Source: Viscum album
Taxonomy: Eukaryota > Streptophyta > Magnoliopsida > Santalales > Viscaceae
Assembly (NCBI GenBank): GCA_963277665.1
Contig: OY728123.1
Span: 630,042,915 to 630,106,914 of the forward strand
Direction of reading: 5' to 3'
Length of the DNA stretch: 64,000 bases
Shown here: in pieces, positions 10,159 to 23,719 of the stretch
Numbering within the stretch: the stretch's first letter is position 1
Layout of the letters: each line of letters opens with the position of its first letter
Position numbers and translations under genes: made by a program
Notes under the pieces: generated by a model
What the model was told of the DNA's origin: nothing
Seen by the model: the letters and a program-made list of their open reading frames with translations, nothing else
The model's database searches: none

Positions 10159-13100
10159 ATTAAGTCATATTCATATAATCCTTCAATGTTAAAACACTAT
10201 CCACATAGGTGGTGAAAGTGATCAATATTTACTATGCATCATTTTGATCCTCTATGTTTAATAGGTTCTTCATTTATATTCTTCTAGTTTGTTACACTGT
10301 GATTTAAATCTACCTAGTCAGGTACTTCAGAATTTATCACTATCAGGGTAAGCAATATGTGTTGTTGCATTTAGATCATGCTCATGAGTGGGGATTCCTA
10401 CATATTCTTATAAAGGGATTAAAAACACATGTTTCTAAGTGCCACATAATCAAGAAAAATCTTACCATTTAATATTTGGTTACATGGTCTTATGTGATGT
10501 ATTTCATGGTTATGTAACCATGGCCCAATAATGTTCCATTTATGGCCATGCATCCATGACTAATGTTGTCACATAGTTTACAATCATAATACTATGCCCT
10601 ATTCAATGATTTTTAACATAATGTTGAATGGAATATATATTATTCTCTTTATTTTCATATAGATAGGACTACTATGTTAATGAGTCCTAGAAATGGAAGG
10701 TGTGAGACTGATGCATGAGAGTCACTTTATAATTCTACCTGAAAGATTACATTGGTGATGGTAGGTGGGGGATTTATATAAAGATGGGATTCCCATGATA
10801 TGTATAGATAAATGATGGATCTTAAGGATGGAACCAAAAATGTTTACATGGTTCATTCATACAAATATTATGAGGAAAAAATATGGATGTAGACCTTTTC
10901 ATTTTTGGTGACTAGTAGAGGTACAAATATAAGGGTGATGGATGTTATTTGAGGTTCTGGGTGTAGTGGAAGCATTGGATAGAGAATTCCTAACTCTTAT
11001 TTTTTTTGTCATGATCAATTATTAATTTGTGATTAAATGATCATAAATTTTGTGTTCAACAGAATTAAATCAAACAATATAGAGAATTTATAAATTCATT
11101 AACCAAAGAGTAGGATGATCTAATATTATTTATAATTAATTTATACAGTTAAAGAATTACCTTGTGAGAAAATATTTATCCACTAATGGATATGACAAGG
11201 AATCTGTATCATTCCAATGTTGTATTGAAGTAAATATGAATATAATCCCTTCATAAGATATCCACACATGTTCCATAAACCTCTTAACATCACTATAGGT
11301 ATATACGGGCTCTATCCCAACAGTTCCTAAAACTTATCTCATTTTCCTTTGATCGCCTTGAGAAATTATTCCTATAAGGGTAATCTATAATATATCAATA
11401 ATTTAGAGTGGGGTCGAGGAGGATATCGCTCTACTCTTGAGAGTTTTCATAGAGAGGGATGTATGTAGGGCTTTGAGAGTACTCTCTATAGACCTGATTA
11501 GGAACAAAAATTAATTCTCTATATAAAAATGAATATAAATGGGTTAATGAAAAAATAAATATTAATGAAATATTTTGTTGACCTAATATTCTCTCAAATA
11601 ATTGGGGATGGAATATTTGTGATTAGGAAAACCTGAATAATTTTTAAACTATGTGTGGGAATAATATTTATCCAACTTTTCAAATAATAATTAATAATAT
11701 ATTATTTAATTATGATTCAAGATACAATTTTTTGAGACCCTTTTGGCCACTTTCTCAATGGAATTAGGCGAAATAGTCTAAATTCGAATGCAATGTTCTA
11801 GAAACATGACAAGGAAACAATAGATAAAGAAGTTGATTACAAAATGACATGATACCTCATAATGATTATCACTATGTAATATAATCCCTTTATCACAATA
11901 TATATAATCTAGATGTTTCCTTTATAGTGTCATCAACCTATGTGCTGGATGTGTCTTTATTTGACTTTCAGATAATCTAGCATTCCTTTTGAACACCATA
12001 GCCATAGATATATTAAGGCAATATCATTTATATAAAATGATCAATGACAACAAATTTCATTAAATAATTTAAGGGAAAACTGATTTCTAGAATTATTCAT
12101 TAATGAAAAACAAATCCCAACATCCCAAACATATCCTACATTGTTGTGAACATATGTTATCATGGGTTTTTCAATTCATCACAGTACAATACTTATAATA
12201 ATATATAATAAAAATAGTAAATTTCAAGTATCAATACAAACATCTATTGATTGGAACATATAATGAAACATGAAGGTGATGATTTCCTATTGGTGGGTCT
12301 TATTATCATAACCTCCAACACTAGACATTACTAAAGGCGTACACCCTGGGAAGGTACCTCAAAATACTATGATTTTCCACACATGATATAATTTATGAAT
12401 TTTTCCCTCAAATGGTTTCATCCAATTATAGAACATATATTTAAGGATAATTCTGTTGCACTTTTGGGTTATCATTATAGATGGGTACTACCATGCGCTT
12501 TCAGTGAAACAAATACTCCTAGGAAATTAATACATTCTATGTCACATGGAAGAATATTCATTATGTGATAAAGATATTATTAAAAATAAAAAAATAACAT
12601 TAATAATTATAAAGTATATAGAATTTGTCTCTAGGGAACAAAGTCCAACAGTTATGACCCAATGTAGCAGGGTTGGGACATATTCTAAGTTTAAAGCCCA
12701 CTATATTTATTACTAGTGAATTTGATCAATACTTTAGTGCATTATTGTAAAACAAATACCTTGAAGTTATGGAAAATGGTTTGGAGTCCAGTCAAGGTTA
12801 AAATGTAAGATATGGGAGGATTGAATTGTATCTAAATGATCAATAACCTAATTATAAATGAAATATATGGTTGATTATATCTTTATAATCCTATCGGTTA
12901 GGTGGAAATTTAGGAGAGGGTTCTTATGGGACCAACCCATGACATCAAAGTAAAACACACTTAAAGTGGAGCACTATGGAATGCGTAATAAATTTATCAT
13001 GAATTTACAGGGACCATGGAGGGGTCCTTAATAGAATTGATTTTCTTTTGTGATTTAACTTTGGTGAAATAAGTAAAATTAGTTCATTATAATTAATTAT

Positions 13101-14481
13101 ACCCCAGAATATGACTTTGGTAAAAAAGGGGAATACATGAGGCCCACACATTGCAAATAGATATCATTCTAGAGAAAAGTAACCCGGGGTAAAAAATTTC
13201 TTGGCTACGGATCCCTAGAATTTCGATATAATTTAGTTTTGGAAACATAAATTTTTAAAAAACTGATTTTTTATGTGAATGAGTACATTTCTACATGTTT
13301 ATGATGTTTTTTGGACATTAGTCAAAAATGAGTTATGTGATATTCCCAATGTAAATATGTTTTAACTGACTCCTTACATGGGAGGCCCTATTATGTTATT
13401 ACGTCACGAGGACATTAACCATTACATTATACATGGTACCCTCACCTATTATAGGTTTAAAATCACATGTTAAAATAGGTTATTCTCAAAAGGATATATC
13501 CAAATTGAGTGTTCACAAACTGGAAGATTCTTATCCCGAGTATTGTACCACCAAAGAAAAAAGTAACCACCTCTCAAAGCGTGTAATTGGATATTTATTA
13601 GTTATTTTTGTAACTGAACTACATGGAATGGTCATAATCCACACAATAAATGAAGTAAATATACCTAAAGGATCCATTTAATGATATTGTAAAGTTCCTC
13701 TCTGGGACACTTGAATGTTACAAAACATTAAGGGATCTCTACTATGATTCCTTAAATAAGAGATCGTGGAGAAAAAAGTGGTACAAGGTTATAATATATA
13801 TGTACTATGATTTTGAAAAGGATTTTCAATGGTTGAGATAATGTTATGTTAGAAATAAGTATCTATTCTATATAACTAACATTTATTTCCACACCAAAAA
13901 CAATGATTCCATTTGAGAAAGATTAATTTCATTCATGAAAAATTTTCATTTTCCATTTTTCCATATCCTTAATTATTTTTCAGAGCTGTAATAAAATTAC
14001 ATGGGTGATAAAAAATAAATTATTCAAAATTGTATCAAATGAGAAAAAATTGGATCCAATTTTTTTGAAACTATATTTTCCTTATAATTTCTTGATGTTT
14101 AATCTCTAACCATTTAAATACATCTTATAAGGGTCTTTATTTGATTATGTTTGGTCAAGTTGTTATTATATTTAGCTTTTCAATCCGAAAAAAAATATTA
14201 AAAAAATCCCGTTATATAGGATGTACACAATATTTCATTGATTATGGAATTTGTATAAGAGTTACATGACCCCCATTCACAAATTTTTTTATACGAGATA
14301 CAATGGTCCACATAGATATTTTTTTTGAAGTACACTTTATTTGATTTCAGTATGAATTTATTTATTGTTTGAAATTTTCAATTCTCATGATAATTTATTC
14401 CCTTATACTAACTATACCTTCATATATAATTTTTTTGGTCCTTTTTCAAAATTTTTCGAGAAAAATCTACCCAAGATACCA
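10159..14481. other. AT-rich stretch without a recognisable gene
   Basis: No coding signal stands out. A plus-strand open frame at 13,433-13,681 (82 residues) matches nothing I recognise and is flanked by stops on both sides. Short hairpins (for example ATGGTTA-TG-TAACCAT at 10,506) occur as expected by chance in such DNA. By position, the last part may be old internal sequence of the array element that M1 would start, but I cannot show pol or gag in it. Confidence 0.5.
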
Positions 14482-14918
14482 TTATATAGAGAACATAGAT
14501 GATGAATAGTTCTTAGGAAAATCAGTGCCAACTTTCTCACCAAATATATTTAATCCGATTTGAAATGAGGGAAGTTGAATTTTGTTTTGATATTCCCTGA
14601 CCCTATATATCCCATAGCTGGTGTATTCTTCAAATTATATTGTTTTTATTACAATGAATTAATCCCGGAATGACAGATCAGTTTAGTAGCCTTAGTAAAC
14701 CAAATACATAAATTAGTCTTGTATTACAAAAGACAACACTAATTACGATTTAATTTTTTTATTATTTATAAATAAATAACTGGAAGAATAACTGTATTCC
14801 ATATTTTAAATTCTTGCCTATCATTGATAGTACACTTCATGGATTCCCAGGGAAAGAATAATAAAAAGGGTTAGATAAAATGATTAGTAAGTGAAACGTA
14901 TAGAGAAATCAATAACAA

Positions 14919-14932
14919 ATCAATAATAATAA
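14919..14932. repeat. Short (AAT)n microsatellite
   Basis: AATAATAATAATAATG inside the distal part of LTR M1. It is absent from the aligned position of M2, so it arose after the copies separated or was lost in M2. Confidence 0.5.
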
Positions 14933-17309
14933 TAATGATGAAATGGTAAATAACAGAACACATATATAATACAATAAAAAAACTGAGAAGAAAATGATTT
15001 AATAATATGGAAAGGTAATAAATAGAAACACATTCCATTTAAATAATTAGATAAGGAAAAAATTAGTATAGAAATTTATGAAAATGAAAACCCAAAAACA
15101 TTAATCTATAAATTGATAATGAAATGAATCCATAGATTTTATCATATGATAATATTATAGATAATAAATAATAAATCAAAATGAAGGTAATGCTTAATTA
15201 TTGGATGTCATGTACTAGGTACATGAAAAACTATACTGTCAAGATCCATCCTCCAAAAATTTTTACACAGGAAGAATCCCATGGAATTTTTGAAAATTAT
15301 TTGTCTCATGATAACCTATAGATTCATTGAAGAGATATATATAGTTTGTGCTCCACCTTTCACTACATGTCCAAATCATTCTTACCATCAAGTAATCGAT
15401 TTAATTAACAAACAATATTTATTATCCAATATCCTTATAGAATAAAAAATACAGAATTATAAATATTACACCAAATAATTAAATAAATATAAAAGTATAC
15501 ATAATATATAAAATGGTATATAGTTTAGGCAATATTAATATTCATGATTATTGAAATGTAAAATTTATGGGAAATTCAATGTTCAATGATTATAAGGGAT
15601 TTAATATTTCATGGGGACTAACAAATGAATCATGGAATATAATGTTCATAATATCCATGAAAAATAAATCAAAAATCACATAGAGGAATAAATAGGATAG
15701 TATCAATACAACATATCCCAATTGGAGTAAAAATATGGGTTTTTTCATTGATGAATAGAAATATTATAAAATGATATTTCAAAAACCTTCTTTAGGAAAA
15801 TATTTTTTTATCCGGAAAATATTTTTAAAAATATTTTATCTGAAATTTACTTTTGAAAATACTTAATTTGGAAATAAATCTTTTAAATCTAAAAATGATG
15901 CTTCAAATAAATAATGGTAGGTAAATCCATACAATTTATATGAGGTAAAAATTACCTTCTTTTTACACTATTAATGGTTAGAAAAGTAACTTATATGGAA
16001 AGACATGAGAATATTCCCTTGAAAAAATTGATAAAAGATATAAAGTTTAAAAATTAATTTTATAAATAATATTTAATACAAATTTTAATTTTTTTAATGA
16101 ATCATGGTTTTTATAGGAAAATACGTTCTCCGGCTAAGGAGAGAAATAATGTCTGGTTTTCTAAAAAAAATATAAAACATATTGAGTACCATTTAGTGAA
16201 AAATGGAACTATCACTTAATAATGGTAAATAATTACAAGGGGAGAATGAAATGAAAACTATTAGTATAAATTATTCAAACAGTTTTCTCTAATGTATATT
16301 TAAGTGTAAAATATCTAAAACAAAATGATATTTTAAAGTAAACCATTGAAAATATTATAATGTTTTAGTGGGAATCAGTCAATGTGTAGATTATGTGTAT
16401 CAATTATAAATACAAATATAAAATATTAAATAAATAAATATATAGTCAAATACATTATACACATAATTTTAGATTATTAATTATTTTGCGGATATAATAT
16501 AACCCAATTAAAATAAATTACATTTTGAAATCTATATTCTAACTGTTAACTTTTAACACAAATACACATTGATTAAATAATTCAAATTGAAACTCAAATT
16601 ATCATGAAGAATGAATGAATCATGAAATTATATAAAAGAGGGGTAGTATGTGAACATAATGTAGAAAATTATGTTTACAATAATAAATTTATTGTTTTAT
16701 GAGAATGTTAATATTCAAAAAATGAATTCAAATTACAAACATAATCATTAAAAATGTTCTTATGGAAAATAATATTTAAACCTTACAAAGTGAAACATAC
16801 CACTTTGAAAAATTTGAGTAATAACATCCATGATGAAAATAATGATAAATTAACCATAGAATGTCAAGATGATTTTGAGTATCATGATATAACATTTCTA
16901 ATGGAAGTATATTCACCATATTATGGAAACTAGGTGTAATACAATATATATTTATAAATGAAATTTAAATTGAGATAAAATTAGTTAACCTGAGTTTTCT
17001 TTTTGGTGATCATCATTCACCATCCTGTATAATAAAATTATTTTAATTTTGTACTTTCTTAAATACCTTTTCATTTTTATGATCTCTTTTATCTAACTTA
17101 AGATCATCTTGTTTACATCTACCTAACCAATTATGTTTACGTCGGGTGTTTTATTTTCTAAATTCGGTTTATGTGTCTAAAACAACCTTGGTAGGTCAAC
17201 TATTCTAAAAGGGGTCATTATATAAAATCTATAGAATAATAACCAAGGAATAATTTTAATATATATATAGTAATTATACATTTAAAATAAATTATTAAAA
17301 ATGATTATG

Positions 17310-17960
17310 AAACATGAATCAACATTACATTCATGGAGACGGTAGGTCATACGTAAGCATGTGTAACATTATCATTTTTCAACGATCATTTTGGAAATAA
17401 GGTAAATAAGAATATATTTTTTATGAATTTTAATTAAATTAAAATTTACATAATATATAATAATATATACTTATATATATAATTATTTCTTTGAAAAGGG
17501 AATCACATCATGTTAGGGAGTCAATAGTTGACACGTCCACGAATATCATTATCAATTTTTAAGTGTGTGAGAGGGTAATAAATATATTGATATATATTTT
17601 AAAAAATTTAAATATTTCATTAATATCATATAGATTTTGTTTATATATAATTTTTTTAATTATAATCATCTTTTATACATGCCATGGATCGTTTGAACGA
17701 ACAACATCACTTTGAGGGGGTGGTAGTTCACACTACCTCAAATGATGTAATCATTTTTACATAAAATTAAACTACAAAGATATGTCTTAAAAATTTTGCT
17801 AAATAAGTATAAAGATATTATAAATATCATATATAACATAAATAATTATATTTTCTATCATAATGGCCACCATGATATGTGGTAATAGAAAAATGATCAA
17901 TCATGATTTCGTCAGGCCACAGTTCATCGTAAAGAGAAAAATAATGATCGTTACACATTA
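17310..17960 (-). repeat. ~185 bp tandem array in LTR M1, four units
   Basis: Units are centred near 17,340, 17,520, 17,700 and 17,890. Each has ATCACATC or a similar lead, a GGTAG or GTAGTTCACAC middle and a ...GATGTTATCATTTTT-like end. Unit 3 holds an imperfect inverted repeat (TTTGAGG...ACTACCTCAAA, 17,711-17,742). On the minus strand the array lies 300-950 bases behind the TATA box, so it would be in the transcript leader. Confidence 0.72.
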
Positions 17961-18283
17961 TATTTAAGCTTGTGTAAGTGTAGGTCATTCAATTAGCAAA
18001 AAAATAAAAATATCATATTTAGAATATATTTTTTGTTATAAAATCTTTTAATAAAAAAATTACGAGTTGTAGAAAGGAAATAAAACTAATAAGCTTTAGT
18101 AAAGGGGTTATATCTTAATCAGGTAACTCCATTTGGTTTGAGGAAAATGTATTCCTTGATTTGATTTATTTCCAAGGGGGTGGGGTCATATAAGATGAGG
18201 GGAAATATGTTTAGGATATATTTAGGTATATAGTTTTCCGGAAAATATGTCTTGAGATGTGTGGGGAAGTGGGAGGAGGGGAT

Positions 18284-18295
18284 GCCTTTTTATAG
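18284..18295 (-). promoter_or_regulatory. TATA box of LTR M1
   Basis: Minus-strand CTATAAAAAGGC, followed by a C/T-rich stretch (CATCCCCTCCTCCCAC). The same box sits at equivalent places in M2 (24,691), M3 (38,721) and, decayed, M5 (59,816). Conservation across copies supports a real LTR promoter. Confidence 0.62.
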
Positions 18296-19436
18296 TGGTG
18301 GAGGTTTGTCACTCATGTAATATTTATACAATAGAATTTAATGCATGTTTTTAACATTAACAGTTTCTCCATTAATAGAACCAAACTGAGAAAAAGGATT
18401 ATAGGGTCCAAATTTGTCCATGAAATGGCTCTTGGATAGGTTTCTAGGTAATTTGTGCACTAAATATTAATGTTTAGTTCCTTATTAAGCTTAATATAAC
18501 CTTAATAGTAGTAATTAATTTGAATAAAATTCACAATCATTTTTGGTCAAAAAAAGTTTGGTCTTACAATAAATTAGCAATTTTGATTATTCCAAATCTC
18601 GAATTCATTTTTTAAAATTAAAATCAAATAATAGGTAGAAATTAATTTAAAATTTATCCTCTAGGTGGGTTGATAATTCAAGTTTCTAATTTAAAAATGT
18701 TTTAAAAATTCCTATGTTTTTATAATAATTTTCATGTTTTAATTAAATCATATGGAATAAATTGTAATAATTGGATAAAATATCATCTAATTTAACTTTA
18801 AAACCAAATACAAGTATAATTTATCTTTATAAAAAAATAATATGAAATATCATTTTTAATCAAGAATATAGAATTTTTATCTATTCATTTTAAAATTATA
18901 TGTTTTTGAAAAATATTAAAAAATAACCATAAACTAATTTTTATTTTCAGATTTAAAATATGAAGTTCATTTTTACATATTAAATCAATTAATGTGATAT
19001 GTGTTAGATTTAAAATGTGTTCTCTATTAAATGGAAATAAAATTACTTTTATAAAAATAACAGGTTTTATGTGTAAAATGGAGATTGTTCTTATATTATT
19101 CCTATAAAATCAAATGGATGAATATAAAAAATATTTTATTGAATATATAACATATATATTTCATTATAATCATTGAATAATTATAATTAGTTTTTTTATT
19201 AAGTTAAAACTGCTTTGGAAGCATAATTATAACAATATTTCTTTTTATATCCAATTTGTTTTTATTTTCGTTTCCCATTTATTTGAAACTAATCAATTAA
19301 TTTTATATTTATATAAACCCTAAATTTTCATAGGTTATTTAATACTAATAAAAACCTCTATCATAATAGATAGGTTATATCATATTATATTAAATAGTAA
19401 TATTTTAACAATATTTTGTTATTTGGTGAAACTCAG

Positions 19437-19576
19437 TCTTGCACGTAACACAAGCTATTGTGGAAGGTCTCTCTTGTGTGTAACAAATGATATCTTGAAA
19501 GGCCACTCTTTCATGTAATTTTAGTTATAAAATAAGGTCACTCTTGAATTTAATTAATTCTAAATCAGTGTTGTGT
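19437..19576 (-). repeat. 35-bp tandem array in the U3 of LTR M1
   Basis: Units start at 19,437, 19,472, 19,507 and 19,542. Each begins TCTTG or TCTTT, followed by a GTAAC or GTAAT core and ending AAGGTC or AGGCCAC. M2 holds two to three units (25,835-25,920) and M5 a decayed version (61,530-61,700). Such arrays near an LTR start are candidate enhancer repeats. Confidence 0.65.
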
Positions 19577-19717
19577 CCAATATAATATATAGAACTATTT
19601 TAAATAGTAATTTTTTTATAAAGTATCTGAATATTATATTACCATGAATTATTGGTGTCTCTTTTCATACACTGTATCAAATACAAGGTTCTTACTATAT
19701 AATTTTATGGTATTACA

Positions 19718-19765
19718 TTCTACCCACCTTCATTTAAATGTATCCTCACAATTTAAACTCAATCT
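19718..19765 (-). other. Polypurine tract and element 3' end next to LTR M1
   Basis: The minus strand reads GAAGGTGGGTAGAA directly before TGTAATACC at 19,717. Further out, the phrase TTGTGAGGATAC corresponds to the GAGGAC(A) phrase before the P1 tract (2,355). This is the element 3' end, so M1 acts as a 3' LTR toward its right neighbour. Confidence 0.65.
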
Positions 19766-20912
19766 TGGACATCAGTTTTTCGATATTTCCTACATTGAAA
19801 TCTAACATTTTGGGAAGGTTTCATAAAATATTGACTTGAAGAGAGAATGGAAAGTGAAAAGTTCACATGGACTAACATATAACTATGTATATAAGTAGGA
19901 TAAAAATACAGGATATTAAAGATATATACTTGGAAGAAAATGTTAAATATTTAAAGGTAATGATTAAGGTTATCAATCCCAAATAAGTGAATAATATATA
20001 GACAGTTTAGGGACCCAAATCTACAAATATATGATAATTTAAGAGACCATGAGTTAAAAAAATTATATTAATAAAACATTCTTTTCTAAGTCATTTTATG
20101 AATTTTGGGTAATTATCTTACTGAAAAATAATACAGGAAAATATTTTTATTTGATAGGTTTCTATTTTATATAAATGATCCAATAATTTTTTTCGTGATT
20201 AAATTAAATTACAATTAATTCCTTTACTCCCAAAAATTAATTAAAAATAATTTATTTTTATTCCTGAATCAGTAAAAAATCTTCTAAAGGATCATAAGGA
20301 CTATAAAATATTGTCAATTCTAACTATTTTTATCTATCTTTTTTCAAATACCACTATGGTGAATATATTATTCTCTAATCCTCAAAAGTGATATTATCGG
20401 TTCATCATTAACATATAATTATCCAATTGTTTAACTAAAATAAAACAAATAAACCATGAAATTTCATAGGTTAGTGGTTAGTGTGAACCCTTATTGTCAT
20501 TCTATAATTGTTTCACGACCTGTAACTTTTCCAGATATGATTGGTTTTCACTCGAAATGAAATTTTTTATTTCATAAAATAATAGTAATATAATTTATAA
20601 AATAAATCTAATTGAAAAACGTGGAATGATGTTAATTAATAAATAGAAATTTTAAAAAGGTTTCAAATACAACCCTAATACATAAATAATTCATCCATTT
20701 ATTTCTATATAGGTCCTTCCTTGGTCTAAGGATTATCTGTGATATCATTTTTAGTATTTCTAAACATTGAAACCATATATTAAATCTAAAATAACATCAT
20801 TTTAACGTAGGTAAATTGTTTTTAAAATCCTTTATAGTCTTTTATACCGAAAATTTTAATTATTCAAAGAATATCCCTTGTAATGTCAAAATAAGTTCAT
20901 AGAAATTCTCAT
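19718..20912 (-). mobile_element. Internal region A between LTRs M1 and M2 (1.2 kb, non-coding)
   Basis: Bounded by the polypurine tract of M1 and the start of M2, this stretch is too short for gag-pol, and I find no reverse transcriptase, RNase H or integrase motif in it. The pair M1-A-M2 therefore resembles a large-LTR non-autonomous derivative or an internally deleted copy. At 20,495-20,520 a second TCTATAATTG + TTTCACGACC sequence looks like a primer binding site followed by an LTR end, a possible relic of another junction. Confidence 0.5.
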
Positions 20913-23719
20913 TGTAATGTAGTTGGTTAACCCGAGTCAATATTAGAAGATCTTGTCAGAGTTATTACTATTAGGTAAATATGTTCCAAAACCACGTCCA
21001 TTAGTAGTGTCCAAACATGGATGTATTCTTTGAAAGACTACACAATCTCTACTAATTACATTGATTTGATTACATGGAATAAATCCCTAATGAACCAATT
21101 AGTTTATTAATCTTGGTAGACCTGATACATAAATGGGTATTGTAAAAAAAAATTACAACACTAATTATAAAATAATTTTTTTATTATTTATAATAAATAA
21201 GTTAAAGAAAAATTTTATTCTATCTAGTATATTAATGTTTATATATTTCAGATTATGCTTCATTGAATCCTAGGGTAAGAAACAAATAATGGTGAGATCA
21301 AATACATAGTAAGGGTAAATTATAGAGGGAGAAATAATTAATCAGTGAAACAAATAATTATCGCATAGTAAATAAAAGAACACACACACCATATTAGTAA
21401 AAAACTAAGAAGGGAGTGATTAAACAATATATAAAGGTAACAAATGGAAAAAAATTTCATTAGAATAAATTGAGAAGGAAAAGTAAACATATGAAGGTAA
21501 GAAACTGAAAAAAATCCATTGAATCAGTAAATTGAGATTGAAATGTATCCTAAGATTTTATTATGTTAAAATTTCAGTTATAATAAATAACGAATGAATT
21601 TTATATTAATTCTTAATTACTAGACATATTTTTAAAGGCACATGAAAACTTATACTATCAAGGCCCATCCTCGAGATAGTTTAATGTATGGATAGAAACC
21701 CGTTTAATTTGACCAAATTTTTTATCTCATGATAACCTATTAGTTCATCGAGGATCTATATAATATTTAGGACCCACCTATTATTACATGTTCAATGAAT
21801 TTTTCATGTCGATTAATCAATTTAATTAATAAAAAATATTCCTTATCTTATGTTAGTATGTTATAAGGAATACATAATTATCAATATTTCCCCAAATAAT
21901 AAAATCACTATGAAAGTTGTCACCAAATATAAAATGTTATATATTTTATGCAATAGAAATATCCATTATAAAGGAAATGTATAATTTAGGGAAATTTCAA
22001 GGTTTAATGATCATAGGATATTGAATAATTTCAAGGAGACTAAAAAATTAATAAGGCAAGTGGATATTAATATAATCCATCTCCAAATAAATTTAATACC
22101 GTTGAGAGGAAGAAATAGTATTATTTCAATAAATCATATCCCAAGTGGAGTAAAAATAAGTGTTATTGTCCTCAAAGAATAGAAATATTATAAAAAAATA
22201 TTCTAAAAATAGCATAGAGGAAAATATCATTTTATTCGGAATAAAAAATTTTAAAAAAATTTTCTTTTAAAATAAATTTTAAAATAATTACGTTAATAAG
22301 AAACCATTTAAACATTAAAAATAATCCTCAAATAAATGGTGAAAGGTAAATCCTTACAAGCCACATGGAGTAAAAATAACATTCCTTTTTAGTGTTTAAA
22401 GGTATGAAAAATTCCTTGTCTGGAAAGGGATGAATATTGTTTTGAAAATATTGATAAAATAAAAAATTGTAAAAATAAATTTTGAAAATCATGTTAAAAA
22501 CATTTTTTAATTTTTAAATAAATCATGACTTTTATAATAAAATAGATTTTTTGAATAAAGAGAGAAATAAATCCATGTTTTATAAAAAATATTTTATAAA
22601 ATGTTTTGAGTACCAAAGAGTGGTAAAATAGTTTTATCAACCAACTAAGGTCATGAATAAATAGATGAGAAAAATATTAAAGGGTTAATTATGCAATGTT
22701 AAAATAATATCATTGAAGGGAAATTTATGGGTAAAAAATCCTGAACAAAATGATATTCTAGAGTAAGACATAGAATATATTATAATGTTGTAGTGAAAAT
22801 TAATCGATGATTAGATTTTCTGTATTAACTGTAAATTACCTTATAGAAGTGGAGATACATAAATATATAGTAAAATATATCATAAAAAAATTATAGAATA
22901 TTAATGATAATAAAGAAGTAATATAACATAATGAAAATAAATTTTGTTATGAAATATCTTTTCCACTTGGTGACTTTTAACTCAAATACACATAGATGAT
23001 ATAATTCAAATTGAAACTCAAGGTATCATGAATAATTAAGTAATTGTGATATTATATAATAAAGGGGAAGTATGTGATCCCTTTATATGTAATTTGGTCC
23101 ACAAAAATAACCTGACTATTTTATGATAAATTTATCAGTCACCTAATGATGCAAGATTACAAATATAATCATTGAAAAAATAATTTAGGAGAATTATCTT
23201 TAAGCATTCCAATGTGTCACATACCACTTTGAAACATTTGAGTCATAATATATATGAAGTAATAAAATTAAATAGTAATTAGAATATAATGAAAATAAAT
23301 AGTTTTATGATATTACAATTCAAATGTAATTATATACACCATATAAAAAAACTAGGTACATAACAACATGTAAGTCTCAATGCAATTTAAATTGAGATGA
23401 AATCCTTTATCTTGAGCTTCCTTTTGGGTGATCATCATTTTACTTCCTATATAATAAACTTATAATAATTTTATAATTTCTTAAGAAACTTTTTCATTTT
23501 TATCATTACTTTTATTTCACTTATTACCAATTTGTTTACATCTACGTAACCAATAAAGTTTACATCAGGTGTTTGGACCAAATTTAATTTATGTGCCAAA
23601 AAATCATTTTTAAGTCAACTATGGTCAAAGGGGTCATTATATAGAATTTCATGAAAAATAATCATGAAATAATAATCATTGTTATACATAATTATACTTT
23701 TAAAATCAATAATTAAATA

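Larger units (their letters stand above)
14482..19717 (-). mobile_element. LTR M1 of the minus-strand retrotransposon array (5.2 kb)
   Basis: Read on the minus strand the LTR starts at 19,717 with TGTAATACCATAAAAT, after a polypurine tract, and runs to about 14,482, where a primer-binding-like GATACCAT sits outside. It is homologous along its whole length to M2: the stretches at 14,660-15,050 and 21,080-21,470 follow each other phrase by phrase, as do 17,310-17,960 against 23,720-24,350. Its order on the minus strand is a 35-bp tandem array in U3, a TATA box (18,284), the ~185 bp array, an inner primer-binding-like motif (about 16,535) and a 2 kb distal part. It holds no long open frame. Confidence 0.75.

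Noticed and set aside
10506..10521. Perfect hairpin ATGGTTA-TG-TAACCAT
   Set aside because: Short inverted repeats are common in DNA of this composition; nothing nearby gives it a role.
13433..13681. Plus-strand open frame of 82 residues
   Set aside because: No domain, signal or neighbour supports it; probably a chance frame in decayed repeat DNA.
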